Translations under genes and position numbers: made by a program
Shown here: piece after piece, positions 55,394 to 64,000 of the stretch
Layout of the letters: each line of letters starts with the position of its first letter
Numbering within the stretch: position 1 is the stretch's first letter
From: Geosmithia putterillii
Lineage: Eukaryota; Ascomycota; Sordariomycetes; Hypocreales; Bionectriaceae
Direction: 5' to 3'
Length of the DNA stretch: 64,000 bases
Assembly: GCA_900188575.1 (NCBI GenBank)
Contig: FYEU01000301.1
Location: forward strand, 2,540,504 to 2,604,503
The notes under the pieces: model-generated
Told to the model about the DNA's origin: nothing
Database searches by the model: none
What the model saw: only the letters and a program-made list of their open reading frames with translations

Positions 55394-58300
55394 GATGACG
55401 GTAGAGGCGTGAAGAGGCGTGGAATAGAAAGGCGTGGAATGGGGAAATGTGACGTGGTGGTGATGCGAAAAGGTGATGCAAGAAGGCGATGCGAACTGCA
55501 CAATGTCAAGTATTAGTAGTTACTACCGCACAAACCACTGGTAGGCTGTAAGCACTGGCCCGTTCCGTGTTGCAGGGAAAGACGAATGTTGTAACGAGAG
55601 GCACGGGAGGCCAAAGAAGGGCGGAGCGAGAAGGAGAGTGAGGCGCTTGGTTGGGTGGAAGGATGATGTAGTCGACCAATCCGTCGCGCACGTCGCCTGT
55701 CGTAGTCGCCGAGTGACGGGGTTGACGATGCGAAGTAGACGTGGTAATGGAATGCGAAGAAGAGGTACAGTAGGAAGAAGGCGGCCGAGATGGTTGTAAA
55801 GGAGGAAGAATGTGATCGAGGTGTGGGGGGCGGAACACAGAGTGCAATTGGGAAAAGGCTTAGGTGGGAAGTAAGAAGAGTTAAGGGAACGCAGACGCGG
55901 ACGAAGTACTCGCAGGAAGAGAGACTGGACTGGCCCTGCGGCTGGCTGATCGCAACTCAAGTTTGTCGGTTGCTCCTGCCACTGTTAACCCGGGGTAAAA
56001 GAGACTTTGGCACTGTGAGCGATCTGCAGGGAATCTCTCAGCTGAGAGATTGCAAGACTTATTCATGTTAGTGAAGAGCTGTAGCAAGGCTCCTTAAGTT
56101 ATTACCCTCCAAGTACCCAATCTGGTACAGGGGTATGCCCGATACACAGTGTGATCAGCTAATAACTGTGGGTGGCTGCATGTCACAATGCCGCTTGGTC
56201 CTATCATGGTCGACGGACGTTGACGGGTGGAAAACAGGGGTCCCACTGGTTGCCTTTTCCGGGCCGTGCACGTGCCCCACTATAGTGCCTCTTCCAGCGT
56301 TGCTCCGTGCCGTGAATCGCGTAATGCCGGCCAGATCACGTGTCGTTCTCGGCTGGCCGAGTAAGGCAAAGCGGATGATTACTTCAGCAGGCAAGGGTAA
56401 AAAAGACGCGTACCTGTTTCCTTGGCGACGTATGAGTACGAGGGCCATGGCTACCGGACTATCTACCAGGGCTAATGTTATTCCGCAGTAGGTCAGGTGC
56501 CACCATTGGTACGCAAGTATTACACTGTAATACTACTAGTAGTACTATTACTACGGAGTAGTAATAGTAGTAGTAGTATTATTGCTTTGTACCCGTAGTA
56601 ATGTCTCCGTGCTCCGTACCTGTTACGCTTCGAATGCTAGCTGTCCGAGGACCGCGTACCTACTCGTATACTCATACAACTAGGTAGATGTACTCCGTAC
56701 TCCGTACAGAGTATACAAAACAACTCTTCGGCAACACTAGTCGTATTACCATTATTACTCGTGGAATAAATTAATTAAACGCTGTATTATCTGAGAAACA
56801 CGAACAGGTGCTTGTTGGGCCAACCGACAGTTTACATCGTATTCTGCACGGGAGCTACGGACATTTTACTCCTTGCGCTCCGAATTCGGTACCATAATGC
56901 CATCCATGGACCGGTATTATTATTTCCAGGTGGTTCAGATGCCGTTCTTTAGGCTCGGTCGACGTACGGGTTCTGCGTCAGCTTCATCGGGCGGCTGTCA
57001 ACGCAGCACGTCTTGGCTGGTCACGGTGTAGTGACGAGGCATTCTGATAATGCCGCCGCCGCCTGTTGTCCATGTGGCGAAGCCGCTGACGCTGATTTGG
57101 CTTCAAGAGCATGTATGTACGAGTACATGTATGCTAATAATAGTAGAGTACCAGAGATAGAACATAAGCTGTACTTACGAGTATCGCAGGCTTTTAGAAC
57201 GGCATGGAGCTCAAGAGATGTCGACGTCAGAGTCGGTACAGGTATTACCATTGCACGTCTTACGAGTATGTTGGCATGGGACCCGGGCCCAGGGCCCACC
57301 AAGAATTGTCTGAGAACTGGCAGGCATTGATTAGGAAGAGGTGACAAACCGCTACGGAGTACTCCGTACTAGTAGTTCACCACGGCTTCGAATATTACCT
57401 TGCCAGTATCATTCTCACGTTGCAAAATACTCGGTGGGCGCTGGCGCCCAACTCTTCCGTATCAGCACGCCCACCGGGTTGCCCTGGATAAGGCTAGTTC
57501 CCAGGGCTGTTGGGCGTTTTATGCCGGGGGTTGCCTCTTGTCCCGGAAAAGATTCGGTCATAAATCAAGACATGACGCGAAAGAGCGTCGGAGGCAAAGG
57601 AGCTTGCTTGCATACTTGCAAGTACGGAGTACGCATGAGTAACAATGCGCGGAGAGAGCACGCGGGCCTGCAGTCCATGAGGCTATTATTAGTAGGAAGC
57701 GGGCAATGGCAGACAGGCTGGAAGGGTAATCGTCTCTCGTATCGCGCAGATCCCACAGGGGCTGACGTGGATGGATGGGATGGAGCCCTCCAGTTGTTCC
57801 TCTGCAGAAGGACAGAGGACATGAGAGGAGTGGAAGAGAGAGAAAGAGGCACAGCTAACCCCCACTGTTTACGTCGCAGCACGGCGCACGCATACTCGTA
57901 CTCCGTCGTTGCCCTCTGATAGGCATGCGGCGTACGGTATTACGGAGTACGCTGTACGCTGTAATAGTGGCATGGACCAAGCACCTAATGGGCTCCAGCT
58001 GGAGGATTGCTGACGGGCCTAGTATTCCATCCATACCAGTAGTAATACTCCGTACTTCGTACAGCATACTGCACCACTGTATTTTTACCGTCAGCCTGCC
58101 TGTACGCCATCTATAGGCTCAAGGCTGTCCTCCGGGCATCTACTAGTAGTACTGCCCGGGCAATGTGTTAGTAGTACATGTAGGTACTCCGTACAGGTAC
58201 CACATTATGTAACATGGCCTGTACCAGTTAGTCGTTGTCATAGTCCATAGTCCAGCTGTAAGTAACACGGCCACCGCACGTACTCGGGCGCAGCTGGTGC

Positions 58301-58641
58301 CCGGCAGCATGGCGAGGACGAGTAGTACTACTACTAGTACTAATCCCTGGGTAACTCCGTATCCCCAACCTGCCAATTTCACGGCCGTCGTCCCTCATTA
58401 TTCGAGCAAGGCCTTTAGAGTTACGGCAAATTTGCCAACGGCGTAACCAGCCACTTTGCAGTTCTTTGTCCATGGATGGATGATGGTTCGTCGTGGTGTG
58501 GACTTCTCAGAATCAAGGCACCCCCATGTGACCGGCTCCTTACCCTCTTCTACTACCCCTTCATTCTGCCCTTAGGACTCGGCCAGGCTCAGCTACTTGC
58601 CCGCTCGGAGCTTCACGAGGCCCCCCTCCGCCAGTGGCATC
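55394..58641. other. Long gap (3.2 kb) dense in TACTCCGTA palindromes and TAG/TAC tracts
   Basis: Largest gene-poor stretch of the window, between two divergently transcribed genes. Contains at least eight copies of TACGGAGTA/TACTCCGTA, including the full palindrome TACGGAGTACTCCGTA at 57353-57368, plus trinucleotide tracts (56527-56580). Open frames of up to about 190 codons on the plus strand (57341-57919) lack protein character. Nothing else is recognisable. Confidence 0.5.
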
Positions 58642-61028
58642 ATGAACGGGGATCTGAGTCTCTCACAGGCTCTCGGCGGCTTGCGCATAGCCAACCCAGA
58701 CGACGCAGCTCAGCAAGCCCTGGCCTCCCCGACTTTCGACTCGAATCAAACATCCACGACTGCGTCAGCCACTCCAAGCGAGGCCCTCCCGAATCCACAG
58801 CCGATCGACGACAGCCCACCCTCCGCTCCCGCCCCCCAACCTCCCACGCAACAATTATCGCAACATCAGCCGTCCGGGTATTCGACACAAGCACCACCTG
58901 ATGGGACTGAACCTCATGCCACCCCACTCGTGGAGTCACAATACCCGTCACGCCATTCTAGCCAGAGGGAAGCACCTCATGGCTACGGCTCTTCACGAGG
59001 TGCGGCCTACTCTGGAACCGGCCCTCTCCCCATCCGACGAAGCTCCAAAGGAATGGCCGGTGGCCATAACACTGCTCCTCAAATATCTCACCCCCCATTC
59101 GCAGGAGATGCACCCGCTCCGACTACAAGTGCAGAGTGGCAGGAGCGTGGCGCTGCCGTCGGCGTCCGGCGGGAGGTCGATGTGAATGGTCGCACCGTTG
59201 TTCGACAAGTTAAGAAGGGCGTCCGTGACTTCTCATTCAGCCGTGTATTAGGCGAGGGGTCCTACAGTTCGGTGTACCTGGCAACGGATCGACAGACTCT
59301 CAAGGAGTATGCCATAAAAGTTCTTGAGAAGAGACACATCATCAAGGAAAAGAAGATCAAATACGTCAACATCGAGAAGAACACCCTGAATCGCCTCACA
59401 GAACATCCCGGGATTGTCCGGCTCTATTACACCTTCCAGGATGAGACCTCTCTCTACTACGTCCTCGATTTGTGTAACGGCGGCGAGCTCCTCGGCGTGC
59501 TCAAGAAGACTGGGACATTCGACCTCGACTGCACCAGGTTCTACAGTGCCCAGATTCTGGATGCTGTCGAGTACATGCACTCCCGTGGTGTCATACATCG
59601 AGACCTGAAGCCGGAGAATGTGCTTCTCGATGATCAGATGCACGTCAAAATTACAGATTTTGGGACGGCCAAACTCCTGAGGGACCCCCGGGATACCAGG
59701 GACCCCGACTCCATCAAGAAGGGAGTTCCCGATCCAGGGAGCGACGATCCAGGGAACGATGGGCGTGCTGCATCCTTCGTCGGCACTGCAGAATATGTGA
59801 GCCCAGAACTGCTCACGGATAAGAATGCCTGCAAGGCTAGCGATTTGTGGGCATTCGGCTGTATCGTTTACCAACTCCTAGCCGGGCGGCCACCCTTCAA
59901 GGCAGGCAGCGAGTACCTCACCTTCCAGAAGATTGTGAACCTCGAATACGACTTCCCCCCTGGCTTCCCACCTGCCGCCCGCGATCTTGTCGAGCGACTG
60001 TTGGTTCTCGATCCGGCAAGACGTCTCACCATCGAACATATCAAGAATCATGCCTTTTTTGACGGCCAGTCCTTCGGGAAATCTCTATGGCGTACAAAGG
60101 CTCCCCGGCTCCGCCCTTACGTCCCTCCTACCTCTGAGCCCGCAGTCATCCAACTCAATGGAGCCTCCCTGAGTGGTCAGACGTCACATTCACGCCTTGC
60201 TGGATCGTCGCAATTGCAACTGAATGCTTCAACGGGCGGCGCCCGCCCGTCGCGCATCATCACTGAACTACCTCCTCCCACTCAACTCGACATTGAATGG
60301 TCGCCGGTCTTAACAAGGCCGAACGAACGGATATTGCGGCTGGGTGACCTTATGGTGATTTCATCACCATCATCAAATAGCACAAACGGCAAGGGCGAGG
60401 AAGGCCACAAGAAACTGTCCCGGTTTTTCGGTGGCAGCACGACGAAGAAGCGGCAGAGATTGGTCATCATTACCTCGAGCGGTCGTATCATATTCGCCCC
60501 CGCAGGTGGCGAGGATAAGCGCACCAAGCAAGAGCTGTCTCTACTATCATCTGATTGCACATGGAGGACCCAACGCGACGCAAAGGGCCAATTGGTCTGG
60601 TGCGTCGATACGGTGAGAACCCCATCTTCACTTGCGTCCTTTCTTTACGACAACTTGACGCTAACATGTATTCGCAGGGTGGTCATCGGTATACCTTCGA
60701 AGACACAAAGAACTCTACCAGCTCCGACGAACAACGGGCATCAGCAGATGAATGGGTTGAATGCCTTGAGCGTGCACGTGATTATGCAACCTCACAAAAC
60801 ATGACCGCCTCGTACAACAGCGAGAACGGTTTTGGGGACATGTCCTCGGCCATGTCAAGTCCTTCGAGTACCTTGGGGGGGCGTGGTAACGGTAGCCACG
60901 ATGTTTTCGGGGGTAGTCGTAACCATCTGAGCAAGAGCCAGGTGAGCCTCGACGACCCCAGTCCAGCCCCTAAGAGAAACCGCTTCAGCAAGAGGCAGTC
61001 TCGCAATGGACTGGACTCGGCCTTTTGA
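58642..61028 (+). CDS. pkh: PDK1-type protein kinase (PKH1/PKH2 orthologue)
   Basis: AGC master kinase that phosphorylates activation loops of other AGC kinases downstream of sphingoid bases. Two exons, 58642-60612 and 60678-61028, give 773 aa. The N-terminal 190 residues are disordered, Pro/Gln/Ser-rich. Kinase domain is at about 197-473: Gly loop GEGSYSSV (204-211), Lys226 in YAIKV, HRDLKPEN (319-326), DFGTAK (339-344), and the activation-loop SFVGTAEYVSPEL with Ser378. An insert of about 30 residues rich in Asp/Pro lies between DFG and the activation loop. A PH-like domain follows at about 570-700 (ILRLGDLMVISS, KRQRLVIITSSGRIIFAP), then a Ser-rich tail. ATG 58642 is the first in frame. 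Confidence 0.95.
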
Positions 61029-61707
61029 AATGGATTGGAGGATTTCATGCCGAAGGCCATCGTTCACATATCGCCATGTATCCGGGACCTTCGACCATCT
61101 TCTGCATTTCGGGCATATGGCTAGCGCCTACTTCTGGATCCTCGGATCCGTATTGTGCGACAGCAGGCATTGATAGCGAGGCGCACATTTTGGGAGTTTC
61201 TATTCGTTCAAGAGCGGCAGCCTTTTTTTTTTCTAAGAAAGAGAACTGCATCTTGTTTTTGTTTTTCGATTCATTTCATTGCCAGTCCCTTTGATACATA
61301 ACAGGACCGCTCGGACCAAAGCCCAGCCGGACTGCTTTACAGTATTAGTAGTAGTATAGTATCTCTTCACACGACTGTTAGTATTCGATCTCAGCATAAA
61401 TCAGTTCCTTCTTATAAAGAATATAAAGAGAATGGATCTTAGGGGTTCAATCCCCTAGAATAATTCAACACCCATACAAATGCTACAAGCTGGTTAGAAA
61501 GACCCTGTTCTTCTACCTGGAATCTGCCGAATAGAGGCAAGCGACTCGTTGCGATGAACCAAGTCACGTGATTTGAAAAGTAGTGGCTTCTGGTTCGCCG
61601 CTGCGACGCGACACGACCAATTGTCACTCGGCGCATCACAAGCAACCACGACCGTTCGCAACTTCCTTTCTCTCTAAGGTCGCAGGGTTACAAGAATCAA
61701 AGCCAAG
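61029..61707. other. Intergenic region
   Basis: 3' flank of the kinase gene (T-rich at 61215-61275) and promoter of the Snf12 gene. No gene seen. Confidence 0.5.
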
Positions 61708-63396
61708 ATGCAACAGCAATATCGCGCGTACGCGCAGCAGCAGGTGCCACAGAGGTCTCCGCATGCGCAGAATCAGCGCAGCCGAGGTGGCATTGGTAAG
61801 TGATTCCAAGAGGGCGCCGCGCGCCCTTCAGACAACCCACAAACATTGGATCAATGAACGCGTGAAGATCTAACAAACTTCCAACGGTTTAGTACCGATG
61901 ATGTCTGCAGGACCTCATCCCCAGGTGCCACTCACGCAGGCGCAGATGGCCCAGCAGCAGCAGGCCCAAGCACAAGCCAGTGAGCTAGCCAAACGTCGAA
62001 GCCGGAAGCCCACCGACAAGAACCTGCCCGATGGTGTCGAGGATTGCATTGTCGAAGCCGAGTCTGTGAAGACATACAACGACCTGAGGGATGTTGAACG
62101 TCGAGTGGACGCGACAATGACCCGCAAGCGCCTGGATCTCACCGAGAGCCTTCACCGCGACACCAAAACATACAAGACACTTCGCATCTGGGTTAGCAAT
62201 ACGGTTGAAGACCAAGTTTGGCAAGGGAACGGTCTCAACGTGGATGCCTTCGACTTCACCCCAAACACGGAGGCGTCATACCGTGTCAAGATCGAAGGCC
62301 GCCTTCTTGATGATGACAACGACGCCCAGGACGCCCCTGAGGACAAGGATGGATCGAAACAGGAAGATACGGCTATGGAGGACAGTAAGGATGCTACCGA
62401 GGGCCAGACCGAGAAGGGGACAGCCAAGTCGCCTAAGAAGCTACGGTTCTCCCACTTCTTCAAAGCCATCAACGTCGACATCGACGCCTCAAAATTCCGC
62501 AACGGCACCGAGCAAAATGTCGAGTGGAAGAAGCCCGAGATCGGCCAGCGTGCCCAGAGCTCGGCGGGCCTGCCGGCTGCCGCTGACTTTGATGAGTTCA
62601 CGTTCAAACGCAGTGGTGATGAGAATATGAACATTACTATCAACCTGCACCGCCACGAAACCCCGGAGCGCTTCAAGCTGAGCCCGGAACTCGCTGACGT
62701 CGTCGATATGAAGGAGGCGACACAGCAGGAAGCTGTCATGGGACTTTGGGAATATATCAGGCTAGCCGGGCTGCAGGAGGACGAAGAGAAACGCAACTTT
62801 CGCTGTGATGAACTTCTTAAGAAGGTTTGTCCCATATCTGCTCCTATGGAAGAGGTGGACCTTTACTGATTGATTTTCAATAGGTTGTGAGGCGGGGCGA
62901 GACTGGCCAGATCCCCGAACTTTCCGTCTACGTAAATGGTCACTTAGCTCCCCTGGACCCGATCAACCTCCCGTACACGGTCCGCGTGGACGAGGAGTTC
63001 CACAAAGACCCCAAGCCTACAATTTACGACGTCCAGGTTGCTGTCGACGACCCTATACGGGAAACACTCCAGCCTTTGCTGAACAATCCTCAGTTTGCTA
63101 CGATGCTTAAGGAGGTGACGGGCTTGGATGACCAGCTGGCGAGGATCGTGCAGGCCATTGCCGTCTCCAAGGCCAAACACTCTTTTTTCACCTCTCTGAG
63201 CGAGGACCCCGCCAACTTTGTGCGCAACTGGCTCAGCTCGCAGAAGCGTGACCTGGATATTATCATGGGCGAGTCGACCAGGGGGGGTTACGACAACGTC
63301 GCTGGTGAGGAGTGGCGCCGCGGCGGGGCCGGCAGCATATGGGACAGCCAGAGTGCCCGGGAGAGTGTCAATGTCTTTTTAGCCAAGCACCGATAA
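61708..63396 (+). CDS. ssr3: SWI/SNF and RSC complex subunit Snf12/Ssr3 (SWIB domain)
   Basis: BAF60-type core subunit of chromatin-remodelling complexes; nuclear. Three exons give 510 aa: 61708-61795, 61893-62824 and 62884-63396. The N-terminus is Gln-rich. A basic helix region (ELAKRRSRKPTDKNLPDGVE) and the core KTLRIWVSNTVEDQVW precede a Lys/Asp/Glu-rich loop. The SWIB fold lies at about 290-370 (RFKLSPELADVVDMKEATQQ, EAVMGLWEYIRLAGLQEDEE, RNFRCDELLKK). The C-terminal helical part ends SARESVNVFLAKHR, a family hallmark (VFLAKQ). Introns begin GTAAGT and GTTTGT. Confidence 0.93.
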
Positions 63397-63868
63397 AGTT
63401 GGGAATGCGCCTGCAACGGAACGAACGGCATGTCGAGCCGTCGCTAGTAATAGCGGGCAGTTACAATGAGCGCGCACGAGCTTGGGGTTGGGTAAGGGCG
63501 GGCGTTAGCAAGGGTTTGTCGTTAGTTCTTTGTACGATACCATTGCGTGAAATACGCTGTGATGCAAAAAATACACGCACAGGTGTTTTATTCGCAAGGA
63601 AGGAAATGGAGAAGAGTCCGATAAGAAGAGGAAAATACGTGCTGATATTGATTCCTGTAGCTGATTGTAGTCGCCACGACAAAGCATATATAGCTAACCA
63701 GGGTGGGCCAGCAATCTCCGTCTCCCACGTCTTTTCTTAATAACTTTAATCATGACAACGCCGGCCGGAATAACGTACTGCAGTAAATATGAAGGCACTC
63801 TGCGACAAGTATCTCCTGGAGGTTGAGTGACAGAGGGGGTCGGGTGGGGGTGAAGCGGGAACACATGT
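63397..63868. other. 3' flanks of convergent genes
   Basis: Between Snf12 and a minus-strand gene running off the window. No gene seen. Confidence 0.5.
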
Positions 63869-64000
63869 TTACGACGACCTCTGCGGCGGCACTGGCGCTG
63901 GGGGCAGGTTGCGGATCTGCTTTATGAGGAATTCACGCTCGTCCATGAACTGTTCGTCGTCTGTGCGATCTTCAAGGAAGTGTGCGAGGAAGTTGAGCAG
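63869..64000 (-). CDS. C-terminal end of an unidentified protein, cut by window edge
   Basis: The minus strand is open from the window edge to TAA at 63871-63869: 43 codons reading LLNFLAHFLEDRTDDEQFMD, then ERE, then FLIKQIRNLPPAPVPPQRSS. The amphipathic helix followed by a Pro-rich tail looks like a genuine protein end, and the position fits a convergent neighbour of Snf12. Too little is visible to name it. Confidence 0.55.
   Translation of the reverse strand: MLNFLAHFLEDRTDDEQFMDEREFLIKQIRNLPPAPVPPQRSS

Noticed and set aside
56527..56580. TAG/TAC trinucleotide tracts as telomeric or CRISPR repeats
   Set aside because: They are imperfect microsatellites without spacer structure and do not match TTAGGG; no CRISPR array exists in this eukaryotic sequence.
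56135..57919. Plus-strand frames of 118 and 192 codons in the 55.4-58.6 kb gap
   Set aside because: Contain translated palindromic and simple repeats, lack domains and splice-consistent neighbours; not supported as genes.

Overview
The window looks like a chromosome segment of a filamentous ascomycete. Genes are intron-rich, with 50-110 nt introns, GTRNGT donors, CTAAC/CTGAC-like branch points and YAG acceptors. The gene content (Hook dynein adaptor, PRM1, fused tryptophan synthase, mitochondrial aspartate aminotransferase, Ech42-type chitinase) points to Pezizomycotina. A Sordariomycete, probably Hypocreales, is my inference from protein resemblance; no search was run. There is no transposon, phage, plasmid or CRISPR signature.

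Layout. 0-9.3 kb: 3' part of an MFS alpha-glucoside transporter (+), mitochondrial aspartate aminotransferase with a 3-nt microexon (+), an unrecognised coiled-coil protein (-), a DUF7923/CCCH zinc-finger protein (+) and mitoribosomal protein bL28m (+). 9.5-18.3 kb: fused tryptophan synthase (-), plasma-membrane fusion protein PRM1 (-), a 2.7 kb gap, and ATG8 (-). 19.9-29.5 kb: coproporphyrinogen oxidase (+), a SWIM zinc-finger protein (+), proteasome lid subunit RPN8 (-), adenylate kinase (+) and HookA (-). 30.7-40 kb: an I9-type protease inhibitor (-), an unknown coiled-coil protein (-), ribosomal protein S23 (+), COQ2 (-) and a large JmjC/AT-hook chromatin protein (+). 40.4-45.4 kb: histidine acid phosphatase (+), BET4 (-) and an intron-containing tRNA-Arg (+). 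47.3-55.4 kb: a secreted GH18 chitinase (+), an AMA1-like meiotic APC/C activator (+), a Qc-SNARE (-) and an unknown protein (-). 58.6-64 kb: PDK1/PKH kinase (+), SWI/SNF subunit Snf12 (+) and the 3' end of an unidentified gene (-).

Most genes are unrelated housekeeping functions, as expected for eukaryotic gene order; no biosynthetic cluster is evident. The standout is the AMA1-like gene at 49.5-52.1 kb. Its reading frame is intact from an N-terminal C-box to a C-terminal Ile-Arg tail except for two in-frame TAG codons, 44 codons apart. From my recollection of the family, both sit where homologues have tryptophan (TGG). This is the signature of a gene whose full-length product needs A-to-I mRNA editing (UAG to UIG, read as UGG) during sexual development, a process established in Sordariomycetes. 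The second TAG lies in the loop of a perfect 6-bp hairpin.

Other points of interest are two consecutive microexons (3 and 10 nt) in the aminotransferase, a GC-AG intron in the AMA1-like gene, and an intergenic palindromic motif family (TACGGAGTACTCCGTA and half-sites) that recurs between genes.
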